A DNA stretch of 64,000 bases from DATMRF01 sp035566435 (GCA_035566435.1 DATMRF010000118.1:1-64000), one strand, 5' to 3'; positions 19,244 through 28,078 are shown, counted from the first letter of the stretch. Made by a program: numbers and translations. The notes: generated from the letters alone by a model not told the origin.

Positions 19244-21169
19244 TCACTGTGTCGGGCGCAGCACCACACTTCTTAGCCGCATCAATTCGACGCCCTGGAT
19301 TTTATCGGGCACTACCTGAATTTCGAAGGCGCCTGGTTTTAGCTGCACACGACCCAGCGAAGAGGACACTTGGTCGCCCGACTCGACGGTTCCAGACAGT
19401 TCCTCTGAACCGAGACGAACGGTGTATCGGCCTCCGGCCAACCCGGGCGGCGCATCATAGACGACACTCACCTCGAATGCCGCCGGCTGGTCCAAACGAA
19501 CCAGCCAGTCCATGAGTTCGTTTGGTTTCGACCAGTTGTCAACATAGGCGTCGCGCGTTTTGCCGGCGCCAAAATGGAGCGTTTTGCCTCGCCGTTCACC
19601 GTCGAAGACCCGCAGGGTGTTGGTGGCAACGGTCGGCAAGAGCAACCGGGCAGAGTCAGCCGCAAGTTCTCCCTCCCCATCAACGACCACCACGGAATCC
19701 GCTCGGTCGGGCGCGGCAGCCGGCACTTCGATACTCAGATCGAACGGGTTAAGCCGTGACACTTTCAGGCTGGCGCGTTTTGGGTCCGCCAGCAGGTACG
19801 GGCGGCTGACCGTACTTTTCAGGCCGCCGAGAATGAGTTGTCCGTCGCACGGCCACTCGAAGACATGCAGGTAAAGCCGGTTGCCTTTGCGGGTGGATTC
19901 GCCCCAGGCCTGCACCGGCAGCGGCGTGCGCGTCGTGCCGCGGATCGACTCGCCATTGACCTGCCACCATTGGCCAACGCCGTGGAGAATCGCGAGGTCG
20001 GCAGGGTCCATCTTCCCGTTGCCCATCGGCCCGATGTTCATCAGGGTGTTGCCCCCGCGCGCGGCGGCCTTGGCGAGGAGCTGGATAAAGTGGGCCGGAG
20101 GTTTGTGCGAGTGGTCGTTCCGGTTCCAGCCATAGGATTCATTCGTGGTCGGAATGCCTTCCCAGTCGCCCTCATGCGGCGCGAACTCAGCCGGGCGATC
20201 AGCAGTGGAGGCGTAATCGCCACAGTTGCGCACCAGGCGGCCATTGATGACGATACCGGGACTGGCCTGCCGGACCGCCTCGAGGATGCGCAGGTTTTCG
20301 CAGTCCGGCAATTTGCTCGGCGTGTCGAACCAGAAAATGTCCGGGTTGTAATTCTTGATGAGTTCGAGCAGCTGTGGGATGGCTTTTTCATCGACGTATT
20401 TCCGCGCCTTGGGGAGCAGCTCGGGGCTGGACTCCCACCAATTACGACCGCCGTGCAGGCCGCGGTCGCCTCCGGGATTATCGTAGTCCCAATCGTTGCC
20501 GGGCGCGTTCGCTTCGCCCCAGTCGAAAGCCTGCGAATAGTAAAAACCGAACTTCACGCCGTATTTCCGGCAGGCGGCGCTCAGCTCTTTCATCGGGTCG
20601 CGTTTGAACGGGGTAGCCCTGACGACGTTATAATCGCTGACCTTGGAGTCGAACATCGCGAAGCCATCATGGTGCTTGGCGGTGATGATAAAGTAGCCCA
20701 TGCCGGCCTGTTTGACCGTTCGAATCCATTCATCGGCATTGAACTCGGTGGGGTTGAAATGGCCGGCCACCTGCTCGCGATAAACGGGGATGGGTATCTT
20801 GAGAATGCGCTGGATATGTTCGGCATAACCCTTAACCGGTTGGTCCTGGTAAGTGCCGCCGAGATAGGCATAAACTCCCCAGTGGACGAACATGCCGAAC
20901 CGCGCCTCGCGCCACCATTCGAGCCGCTGGTCGCGGGTCTTCATGGAGGTCCGCCACCAGTCCATCTCGGGACTGTCTTTGTCCGGGATGGAGAAGGGGG
21001 TGGGAACGGAAGAAGGCGCCGATGAGCCGGTGCGGACGCCGAGGACGGATACGAGGATCACGACGGCGGCCGCGCGGAGGGATAAGCCGGAAAGGGTTTG
21101 CCACCAAGAGTCGCGACAGGACACAGAGAGGTTCCTGCCAGCAGCGAGGATCTTTGACGTAGTCTTCAT
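19244..21169 (-). CDS. Alpha-L-fucosidase, GH29 (641 residues)
   Basis: The second gene of a two-gene operon; its ATG overlaps the stop of the upstream fucosidase (ATGA, 21166-21169), indicating translational coupling. The N-terminus has a long, positively charged export signal (ALSLRAAAVVILVSVLGVRTGSSA region). The GH29 barrel shows EARFGMFVHWGVYAYLGG, ITAKHHDGFAMFDS, FGFYYSQAFDW and DIFWFDTPSK; the Asp in WFD is the expected nucleophile. NTLMNIGPMGNGKMDP closes the barrel. It then has an extra C-terminal part of about 170 residues, beta-rich and absent from its 466-residue neighbour. It releases terminal alpha-L-fucose from fucosylated glycans, probably outside the cytoplasm. Confidence 0.92.
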   Translation of the reverse strand: MKTTSKILAAGRNLSVSCRDSWWQTLSGLSLRAAAVVILVSVLGVRTGSSAPSSVPTPFSIPDKDSPEMDWWRTSMKTRDQRLEWWREARFGMFVHWGVYAYLGGTYQDQPVKGYAEHIQRILKIPIPVYREQVAGHFNPTEFNADEWIRTVKQAGMGYFIITAKHHDGFAMFDSKVSDYNVVRATPFKRDPMKELSAACRKYGVKFGFYYSQAFDWGEANAPGNDWDYDNPGGDRGLHGGRNWWESSPELLPKARKYVDEKAIPQLLELIKNYNPDIFWFDTPSKLPDCENLRILEAVRQASPGIVINGRLVRNCGDYASTADRPAEFAPHEGDWEGIPTTNESYGWNRNDHSHKPPAHFIQLLAKAAARGGNTLMNIGPMGNGKMDPADLAILHGVGQWWQVNGESIRGTTRTPLPVQAWGESTRKGNRLYLHVFEWPCDGQLILGGLKSTVSRPYLLADPKRASLKVSRLNPFDLSIEVPAAAPDRADSVVVVDGEGELAADSARLLLPTVATNTLRVFDGERRGKTLHFGAGKTRDAYVDNWSKPNELMDWLVRLDQPAAFEVSVVYDAPPGLAGGRYTVRLGSEELSGTVESGDQVSSSLGRVQLKPGAFEIQVVPDKIQGVELMRLRSVVLRPTQ

Positions 21170-22566
21170 TCGGTTTGCAGGGAGCCGTGGAGGGTCACTG
21201 CTACCGTGGAGGAGATTTTGTCAGGAGCAACGCCAGGCACGTTGATCACGAGACCATCGGGGCCGTTGCTGGTCGTCAGTTCTTTGGCGCCGGCAAGCAA
21301 GGTGGCAGATGTAACCCGGTTCTTCATCCCGGGCAGCAGCAGTTTTCCGTCCTGCGGCCAATCGAAGACATGTAGGTAAAGAGTTGTGCCTGCGGCGGTT
21401 GATTTCTTCGTGCTCCAACCCCAGGCAAGCGGGCGCTTAAACGGGCTGGCAGTGGTGCCGTAGATGGCTTCGCCGTTGACCTTCATCCATTCGCCCACCT
21501 CCTTCAGGTGCGCGACGGAGGGACCGGGAATCAAGCCCTCGCCGGTCGGTCCCACATTGAGCAGGAAGTTGCCGCCCTTGCTGGCGACTTCAATCAGGTG
21601 CCGCACCAGCGTCTCGGTCGATTTCCAACTCTGGTCCATCTTGTGGTAGCCCCAGTGACCGTTGAGGGTCCTGCAGGTTTCCCAAGGTTTGGGGTCACCC
21701 GTTCCCGGGATCTTTTGCTCCTGGACCGCATAATCGCCGAGGCGGTTGCCGACGCGCGCGTTAATGGTGCAGGCGGGCTGCAGGCGATGGACCAGATTAA
21801 CCAATTCCTGGCTCTGCGCCTTCGAGATTTTTTCGGGTGTGTCGAACCAGAGCACTGCGATTGGGCCGTATTGAGTCAATAACTCGCGCACCTGGGGCTT
21901 CACCTTCCGCTCGAAATACTTGGCGAAGTCTTTCTCGCTCTCGTCCGGAAAATCCCAGGTGTTGCTGCGGTAACCGTCCCGCGTGGGCACATCCGGGTCG
22001 TGCCAGTCGCGCCCGAGCGAATAATACACGCCGAACCATAGACCTTGCGTCCGACAAGCCTCGGCCAGCTCTTTGATGGGGTCGCGCTTAAAAGGCGCCC
22101 GGGCGACGATATTGTAGCCGTCTGATTTGCTGTCGTACATCGCGAAGCCGTCGCGGTGTTTGGAAGTGATGATCAGGTATTTCATTCCCACCGCCTTCGC
22201 GATGCGTACCCATTCGTCGGCGTCAAACTTCACCGGGTTGAAGTCAGTTGCGATTTTTTCGTATTCGGCGATGGGACTTTTCAGGTGGCGCATCATATGT
22301 TCGCTCTTCCCATCCTGACCTTTCCAAAAACAGCCGTCCTGGGCGTAAAGCCCCCAGTGGATGAACATGCCGAAGCGGGCCTCGCGCCACCATTGCATCC
22401 GCTGGTCGTGCGTGCCGCCATACTCCTGCTGCCAGACAGCCTCGGGACTGGCCGGGCCACTCGGAGTGGGCGTTGTTGCTGGCTCGGGTAACTCCGCCGC
22501 GAAGAGCGGGAAAATGGTGAACACGGCGAGGGCGGTAGCAGGGATTCGTTGGATAGGCGCGTTCAT
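21166..22566 (-). CDS. Alpha-L-fucosidase, GH29 (466 residues)
   Basis: The first gene of the fucosidase operon. It has a signal peptide (ATALAVFTIFPLFAAELP), then a GH29 catalytic barrel with REARFGMFIHWGLYAQDG, LIITSKHRDGFAMYDS, LWFGVYYSLGRDWHD and AVLWFDTPEKI, in which the Asp of WFD is the expected nucleophile. GGNFLLNVGPTGEGLIP marks the end of the barrel. It is only moderately similar to its neighbour, so the two probably cut different fucosyl linkages. A GAACAAACGTTC-type site lies 51 bases upstream of the ATG, in the divergent region shared with the beta-helix gene. Confidence 0.93.
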   Translation of the reverse strand: MNAPIQRIPATALAVFTIFPLFAAELPEPATTPTPSGPASPEAVWQQEYGGTHDQRMQWWREARFGMFIHWGLYAQDGCFWKGQDGKSEHMMRHLKSPIAEYEKIATDFNPVKFDADEWVRIAKAVGMKYLIITSKHRDGFAMYDSKSDGYNIVARAPFKRDPIKELAEACRTQGLWFGVYYSLGRDWHDPDVPTRDGYRSNTWDFPDESEKDFAKYFERKVKPQVRELLTQYGPIAVLWFDTPEKISKAQSQELVNLVHRLQPACTINARVGNRLGDYAVQEQKIPGTGDPKPWETCRTLNGHWGYHKMDQSWKSTETLVRHLIEVASKGGNFLLNVGPTGEGLIPGPSVAHLKEVGEWMKVNGEAIYGTTASPFKRPLAWGWSTKKSTAAGTTLYLHVFDWPQDGKLLLPGMKNRVTSATLLAGAKELTTSNGPDGLVINVPGVAPDKISSTVAVTLHGSLQTE

Positions 22567-22617
22567 CGCAGATCACTCTGAGTTGACGCCAATGGGCCCG
22601 TCAAGCCTTTGAGTCCT

Positions 22618-22629
22618 GAACGTTTGTTC
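22618..22629 (+). promoter_or_regulatory. Copy 3 of the GAACAAACGTTC motif
   Basis: GAACGTTTGTTC followed by GATAGCC lies in the divergent region between the GH29 operon (51 bases from its start) and the beta-helix gene (about 90-110 bases from its start). The GATWGC tail points toward the beta-helix gene. The GAAC-N4-GTTC core is identical to the copies upstream of the response regulator and, as its reverse complement, upstream of the giant repeat protein. Confidence 0.5.
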
Positions 22630-22740
22630 GATAGCCCAAGAGGCGCTGGAGTGTAAACTCAGGGGCGTTATGTCACGAGGTGCTCGGGTCTCTCGCGCTG
22701 GTTCACGCACCTCAGCATGGCCAATTCTGCTGCCCAAAGT

Positions 22741-24315
22741 ATGACAAAAACTTTCTCCGAATTGGCGTTGATTCTCGCCTTACTCTTGCCGGCAGCACCC
22801 GGCGCGAGTGCCCCAACAGAGCCGGGAGGCCTTCGACGAAGTCAAAACGAATGGGTTTACTTTGATGCCAACGGCAAGCTCGCGTACAAATCGTTGCCGG
22901 CCGGCGACCGAATCATGGATTTTTCGAGCGCCGGTTATATGGGCGGAGGAGTCGCGCTCCCTTCGGTGCCCGTCAAGGTTACGATCGCTCCGTCCGACGG
23001 CGATGACACCGAAGCGATTCAAAGTGCGCTCGACACTCTTGCGAAATCTGAGCCGGCAGGAGGATTTCGCGGGGCCGTCTTGCTGAGACCGGGAACTTAT
23101 AACTGTAGCCGAACAATAAATCTCAGCGCCAGCGGTGTCGTTTTGCGCGGTAGCGGTTCAGGAGCGGTCGGGACGGTGCTCAAAATGACTGGATCTCCGC
23201 ACCTGTGCATTTTGGTTGCGGGCCTGAGCGGCGCGCAGCCCGCTGGCGAGCCGGCTAGAATCCGTGATGCTTACGTGCCGTCCGGGGCAACTTCAGTAAC
23301 CGTCGAACACGGGTCGCAATTCAAAGCCGGCGACAGTGTGCTGATCCTGCGGCCGGTGACTTCCTCCTGGGTAAAGTTCATGGGGATGGATGGCTTGTTC
23401 CGCAATGGCCGCAGGGAGACCTGGCTGGCGGCAGGTAGCCGGACCGCCTCCGAGCGAACGGTCACGAGCGTTGAGGGTGACCGGCTGGCGCTCGACCTTC
23501 CGCTCGGCGATTCATTTGACTCGAAATACATGGCGCCGCCCGGCGGCACCGTCGTCAAAAGCTCAGATACGGGACGGATTTTTCGGGTAGGGGTCGAGTC
23601 GCTGCAAATCATCGCGCCGCCGCAAACGGTGGAAATCTCGGAACGGCATTACCAGGCCATCCGGATGCGCGACCTGGCTGACGCCTGGGTGAGGGATGTC
23701 GCGATCATTGATACCGTCAACAGCGTAGGTATCGGAGCCGGCGCACGAAGGGTGACCGTTGAAAATTTACGCGTCACGCACACAGTGGCGACCAAAGGCG
23801 CAGCCAAACCTGCCGACTTTTCCACGGACGGTTCGCAGGTTCTGTTCCATCGGTGTTCGGCGACCGGCGACAACCTGTTTTATTTCGTTACCGGCGCGCG
23901 CGTAACCGGCCCGAACGTTTTGCTGAACTGCAGATTCCGCGGAAACGGCCACATCCAACCGCACGCGCGCTGGGCGACAGGTTTGCTGGTGGATGGCTGC
24001 GAAGTGTCCGACAGTGGCATTGATTTTATGAATCGGGGCGAGATGGGCTCGGGGCATGGCTGGACCATCGGCTGGGCGGTGGCGTGGAATTGTGTCGCTC
24101 GGAGCTATATCTTTCAACAGCCGCCCGGCTCGATGAACTGGGCCATCGGATGCCGGGGCGCGCGCGAAAAGAGCAGCATGCCCTTTGGTCATCAACCGAG
24201 CCTCGCGGAAGCGACCTTCGATTCCCACGGCACTCCCGTGACGCCTGCCAGCCTCTACCTGGCCCAACTCGCACATCGCCTCGGGCCGCAAGCGGTGAAG
24301 GCGCTGGGTTATTAG
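22741..24315 (+). CDS. Secreted right-handed beta-helix (pectate-lyase-like) protein
   Basis: About 524 residues. I prefer the ATG at 22741 (MTKTFSELALILALLLPAAPGASA, a signal peptide); an ATG at 22717 would add eight residues. The N-terminal region has the pattern of the pectate-lyase/rhamnogalacturonase superfamily (SDGDDTEAIQSALDTL, then GFRGAVLLRPGTYNCSRTINLSASGVVLRGSG). The following rungs include HRCSATGDNLFYFVTGARVTG and NCRFRGNGHIQPHARWATGLLVDGCEVSD. It therefore probably binds or cleaves a uronic-acid polymer, but no catalytic set could be identified with confidence. It is divergent from the fucosidase operon and is followed after 89 bases by the lyase-galactosidase fusion. Confidence 0.8.
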   Translation: MTKTFSELALILALLLPAAPGASAPTEPGGLRRSQNEWVYFDANGKLAYKSLPAGDRIMDFSSAGYMGGGVALPSVPVKVTIAPSDGDDTEAIQSALDTLAKSEPAGGFRGAVLLRPGTYNCSRTINLSASGVVLRGSGSGAVGTVLKMTGSPHLCILVAGLSGAQPAGEPARIRDAYVPSGATSVTVEHGSQFKAGDSVLILRPVTSSWVKFMGMDGLFRNGRRETWLAAGSRTASERTVTSVEGDRLALDLPLGDSFDSKYMAPPGGTVVKSSDTGRIFRVGVESLQIIAPPQTVEISERHYQAIRMRDLADAWVRDVAIIDTVNSVGIGAGARRVTVENLRVTHTVATKGAAKPADFSTDGSQVLFHRCSATGDNLFYFVTGARVTGPNVLLNCRFRGNGHIQPHARWATGLLVDGCEVSDSGIDFMNRGEMGSGHGWTIGWAVAWNCVARSYIFQQPPGSMNWAIGCRGAREKSSMPFGHQPSLAEATFDSHGTPVTPASLYLAQLAHRLGPQAVKALGY

Positions 24316-24404
24316 GAAACTGCTCTGGGCCCCAACAAATGCTCAATGGCGCTGCCCGAAGCTCTCCGCTAGCCTACGAAAGTCGTGCGCTCCTAAGTTA
24401 TCCT

Positions 24405-27089
24405 ATGTCTATCCCAACTTGCATTTGCTGTGCTTCGCTGGCGCTCGCCTCGCTCGGCGCCTCCCTGGTTCTCGCGGCATCCAGCCCCGCGATAGATGTC
24501 GCCACCATCGACCGTACTCGCATTTTGAGGGCCGCCGAGGCAGCGCTGGCGCTCGAGCCCATCACGATCACCAAATTCAAGGCAAAGCTGAGCGAGGGCG
24601 GACCCAACGATTTCTACTCGAACGGCGATTACTGGTGGCCGGACCCAGACAAACCGGATGGACTCCCTTATATCCAGCGCGATGGCGAATCGAACCCGAA
24701 CAACTTCAACGAACATCGCCGCTGCATCACCCAGTTGCGCGATGCGGTCGCGGCGCTGGCCGCCGCCTGCCAGGTGACCGGAGAGGACCGCTACGCCGCG
24801 AAGGCCGCCGAGCTCCTGCGGGTGTTCTTTCTCGCGCCGGAAGCGCGCATGAATCCGCGGCTGGACTATGCGCAAGCCATCCCTGGCCGCACGCCTGGCC
24901 GCGGCACCGGCATTATCGATACCCTGCACCTGGCCGAGGTGCCGGTGGCTATCGAAGCGATGCAATCATCTCAGGCATTTCCGCCCGACGTGCTCGCCGG
25001 CCTGAAAACCTGGTTTCACGATTACGCGGACTGGATGTGCATTAGCAAGAATGGCAAGGAGGAGGCCGCGGCGAAAAATAACCACGCGGTCGCTTTCTAT
25101 TTGCAACTTGCCGTTTTTGCCGAGTTCACCGGGGACGCCGTCAAATTGGCGCAGTGTCGGCGCCAGTTTAAAGAGGTCTTCGTTGCAAACCAAATGGCTG
25201 CTGACGGCAGCTTCCCGGCCGAACTGAGGCGGACGAAGCCCTACGGGTATTCAATCTTTCAACTCGATAACATGGCGACGCTTTGTCAGGCGCTCTCCAC
25301 GCGCCAGGAAAACCTGTGGCTTTTCACACTGCCGGACGGGCGCGGAATGCGCCAGGCGCTGGCCTACCTGTATCCCTTCCTGACAGACAAATCGAAATGG
25401 CCGCTCAAGCCTGACATCCAGGCGTGGGCAGGCTGGCCGGCTCGGCAGCCCTGCCTGCTTTTCGGCGGGTTGGCTTTAGGCGAAGACAATTACTTGGCGC
25501 TTTGGCAAAAGCTCCCGGCCGACTCGGCCAACCCGGAGGTCCGACGGAACATTGCCGTCACTCAGCCGCTGCTGTGGCTGAAACCTGCGGCGGAGAAGAA
25601 AGCGACAAGTTTGGCCGTAAAACCACGCAACGGCAACCTCCCGGAAATCCGCACGCCCAAAGCCCCGACGACGCCGCGCATCAACGGGCCCTCCGTTTTC
25701 GGTGTGCGGCCGGCCGCGCCTTTCCTGTACCACATCCCCGCGACGGGCGAGCGTCCGATGGAGTTTTCCGCAGAGGGCTTGCCAGGCGGTCTTCAGCTCA
25801 ATCCAACCGCGGGTGAAATTACCGGCTCGCTCAAACAACCTGGCCGATACACCGTGGCTTTGCGCGCAAAGAACGGCCGCGGCGGCGCCGAAAAAACGTT
25901 GGGCCTCGTCGCGGGTGAGACCATTGCGCTGACACCCCCAATGGGCTGGAACAGTTGGAATTGCTGGGGCAGCAGAGTCGATGCTGAAAAAGTGTTGCGG
26001 AGCGCCCGCGGCATGGTGACGTCCGGCCTCATTGACCATGGCTGGACCTATATCAACATTGACGATGCCTGGCAGGGCGAGCGTGGCGGGCCGTTTAAGG
26101 CCATCCAGGGCAACGAAAAGTTTCCCGACATGAACGTCCTTTCGGACACAGTCCATAAAATGGGTCTGAAGCTCGGGATCTACTCAACCCCCTGGACGAC
26201 CTCCTATGCCAACCATATCGGCGGCAGCGCGGAAAACCAGGAAGGCGCGTGGGAAAAACCAACGCTGCCGAAACGAGGAAACGTGAATAAGAAGATCCTT
26301 CCGTGGGCCATCGGCAGGTACTCCTTCGCGTGGAATGACGCCAAACAATGGGCGGCGTGGGGCATCGATTACCTGAAGTACGATTGGAACCCAAACGAAG
26401 CGCCCGAAACGCAGGAAATGTACGACGCGCTGCGTTCGAGCGGACGCGACCTGGTTTTGAGCCTTTCGAACAGTTCGCCCTTCACCAACGCTCCGGCACT
26501 CTCAAAAATAGCCAATTGCTGGCGCACCACCGGCGACATTCGCGACACCTGGGATTCCATGAGTAAGAAAGGTTTCGGCGAGGACAAGTGGGAACCCTTT
26601 GCCAGCCCGGGCCATTGGAACGACCCGGACATGCTGGTGGTTGGTTACGTCGGGTGGGGCCAGCCCCATCCCACGCGCCTGACCCCCGACGAGCAATACA
26701 CGCACATCACCCTCTGGTGCCTGCTGGCGGCGCCCTTGCTGCTCGGCTGCGATCTCGAGAAACTTGACGACTTCACGCTCAACCTCCTGGCCAATGATGA
26801 AGTTCTCGCTGTGAACCAGGACGCGCTGGGAAAACAGGCCCTGTGCGTTGCCAGAGACGGCGACCTCCGCGTGTACGCCAAGAACCTCGAGGATGGCTCG
26901 AAAGCCGTGGGCCTGTTTAATGCCGGCGAAACGGCTGCGACGGTATCGGTGAAGTGGTCCGACCTCAAACTGTCCAGTAAGCTCGCGGTTAGAGATCTCT
27001 GGCGGCAAAGAAACCTCGGGCGATTCAACACTGAGTTTCACCTCTCCGTGGCACCTCACGGGGCGGAGATGGTGAAGATCGGGAAGTGA
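24405..27089 (+). CDS. Alginate-lyase-like / GH27 alpha-galactosidase fusion
   Basis: A single 894-residue reading frame, starting at the ATG at 24405 with a signal peptide (MSIPTCICCASLALASLGASLVLAAS). Residues about 40-400 match the all-helical alginate-lyase (PL5-type) domain: KLSEGGPNDFYSNGDYWWPDPDKP, EHRRCITQLRDAV, KNNHAVAFYLQLAVFAEFTGD and LRRTKPYGYSIFQLDNM. A short Ig-like (He_PIG-type) linker covers about 425-505. The rest is a GH27 alpha-galactosidase: LTPPMGWNSWNCWG, YINIDDAWQG, nucleophile Asp660 in YLKYDWN, acid/base Asp711 in TTGDIRD, and GHWNDPDMLVVG. Both halves look intact. Such a pair would let one secreted protein attack a uronate backbone and its galactose branches. Confidence 0.88.
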   Translation: MSIPTCICCASLALASLGASLVLAASSPAIDVATIDRTRILRAAEAALALEPITITKFKAKLSEGGPNDFYSNGDYWWPDPDKPDGLPYIQRDGESNPNNFNEHRRCITQLRDAVAALAAACQVTGEDRYAAKAAELLRVFFLAPEARMNPRLDYAQAIPGRTPGRGTGIIDTLHLAEVPVAIEAMQSSQAFPPDVLAGLKTWFHDYADWMCISKNGKEEAAAKNNHAVAFYLQLAVFAEFTGDAVKLAQCRRQFKEVFVANQMAADGSFPAELRRTKPYGYSIFQLDNMATLCQALSTRQENLWLFTLPDGRGMRQALAYLYPFLTDKSKWPLKPDIQAWAGWPARQPCLLFGGLALGEDNYLALWQKLPADSANPEVRRNIAVTQPLLWLKPAAEKKATSLAVKPRNGNLPEIRTPKAPTTPRINGPSVFGVRPAAPFLYHIPATGERPMEFSAEGLPGGLQLNPTAGEITGSLKQPGRYTVALRAKNGRGGAEKTLGLVAGETIALTPPMGWNSWNCWGSRVDAEKVLRSARGMVTSGLIDHGWTYINIDDAWQGERGGPFKAIQGNEKFPDMNVLSDTVHKMGLKLGIYSTPWTTSYANHIGGSAENQEGAWEKPTLPKRGNVNKKILPWAIGRYSFAWNDAKQWAAWGIDYLKYDWNPNEAPETQEMYDALRSSGRDLVLSLSNSSPFTNAPALSKIANCWRTTGDIRDTWDSMSKKGFGEDKWEPFASPGHWNDPDMLVVGYVGWGQPHPTRLTPDEQYTHITLWCLLAAPLLLGCDLEKLDDFTLNLLANDEVLAVNQDALGKQALCVARDGDLRVYAKNLEDGSKAVGLFNAGETAATVSVKWSDLKLSSKLAVRDLWRQRNLGRFNTEFHLSVAPHGAEMVKIGK

Positions 27090-27120
27090 TAGATCGTCTG
27101 GAGGCATCATGTTCCACCAA

Positions 27121-27229
27121 GGTCGGGCGCGTTGTCCTTAACTCGCCGAGCAGGCACCGGCCTCAGGCATCCATGGTGGTTTGGTCGCTGGCAAACACAA
27201 GCGGCTCTTTGAGGACAAACAGCCCTACC
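27121..27229. repeat. Family B palindrome overlapping the aldolase gene end
   Basis: The left arm 27121-27137 (GGTCGGGCGCGTTGTCC) and right arm 27213-27229 (GGACAAACAGCCCTACC) are inverted copies about 75 bases apart. The right arm contains the stop codon of the KDPG aldolase gene (CTA on the plus strand at 27225-27227), so the element reaches into the coding end. It is the same family as the copy at 48.1-48.2 kb. Confidence 0.8.
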
Positions 27230-27875
27230 TCCTAAGCTCCGCTACGGTTTTCCGCGCCGCCTCGCAGCGAGTTCGAATGTCGTCCCATTTGCCTGCGGCG
27301 AGGTCTTCTTTCTTGGCGAGCCAGGTGCCGCCGACGGCCGCAACAGTGTCGAGTTTGAGGTAGGTTTCGAGGTTGCCCGGATTGACGCCCCCGGTGGGCA
27401 TGAACCGAACTCCCGTGTGCTTATAGGGAGCGGACAGAGCTTCGAGCATCGCCACACCGCCCAGAGCCTCCGCCGGAAAGAACTTCAGAAGCGGGCAGCC
27501 CAATCCCAGGGCCGACTCGATTTCGCTGGGTGTGGCGATGCCCGGGATGAACGGCAGCCCCAGCGTTTGAGCCTCTTTGACAAGTTGCGGATTCAAGCCA
27601 GGCGCGACCGCAAACGCCGCGCCGCTGGTGTGCGCGGCTTCGAGATTGGCCGGGGTGAGCACAGTCCCGGCGCCGACCAGCAGTTGTGGGCGTTCCTGGA
27701 TGAGTTGGCGAATCACGGCGGTGGCGGCGGCGGTCCTGAAGGTGACCTCGACGACGGGCAAACCGCCCAGCAAAAGCGCATCGGCCAACGGTAGGGCAGC
27801 TTCCTGATGTTCGATCGCCATAACCGGGACCACGCCACACTGGCCCAGCCGGTCCAGGATGGAAATTGAAGGCAT
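27225..27875 (-). CDS. eda: KDPG/KHG aldolase (2-keto-3-deoxy-6-phosphogluconate aldolase)
   Basis: About 216 residues from the ATG at 27875 (MPSISILDRLGQ), the usual start for the family; an open frame continues upstream to 27944 but adds nothing conserved. It is a class I aldolase with the Glu and Arg in VVEVTFRT, the GAGTVL motif, and the Schiff-base Lys in CPLLKFFPAEALGG, then MPTGGVNPGN for phosphate binding. It splits KDPG into pyruvate and glyceraldehyde-3-phosphate in the cytoplasm. KDPG is the end point of the Entner-Doudoroff route and of galacturonate or alginate catabolism, which fits the neighbouring lyase-like genes. The stop codon lies inside a palindromic repeat. Confidence 0.93.
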   Translation of the reverse strand: MPSISILDRLGQCGVVPVMAIEHQEAALPLADALLLGGLPVVEVTFRTAAATAVIRQLIQERPQLLVGAGTVLTPANLEAAHTSGAAFAVAPGLNPQLVKEAQTLGLPFIPGIATPSEIESALGLGCPLLKFFPAEALGGVAMLEALSAPYKHTGVRFMPTGGVNPGNLETYLKLDTVAAVGGTWLAKKEDLAAGKWDDIRTRCEAARKTVAELRR

Positions 27876-28078
27876 AAAGCCTGAGTGTTTATGTTTAATG
27901 CTCGCGCTCAAACGCCCATTGTCTCGGTGCGACGGAGGCGACAATTACAGTTGCCGCGCTTAATGGCAAGGGAGACCTGGACGGGGAGACCTGGACTGGT
28001 CGCGCTCCGGGTCGTAATTATGAATCACGAGCCTCCACCCGCTATTGACCGCTGCGCGGGGAGCGGTTAGGAATACCC

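Noticed and set aside
180..22629. Certain assignment of the GAAC-N4-GTTC sites to LexA
   Set aside because: The core fits the Gram-positive-type box, but none of the adjacent genes is a DNA-repair gene, and from memory the motif reported for Verrucomicrobia has the opposite order (GTTC-N4-GAAC). It remains only an alternative.
24084..24404. An N-terminal extension of the lyase-GH27 fusion
   Set aside because: It overlaps the beta-helix gene by 230 bases and lies before a good signal peptide, so the ATG at 24405 is the better start.
27225..27944. A longer start for the KDPG aldolase
   Set aside because: The extra 23 residues (SHRDNGRLSASIKHKHSG region) have no family match; the ATG at 27875 starts the conserved fold.
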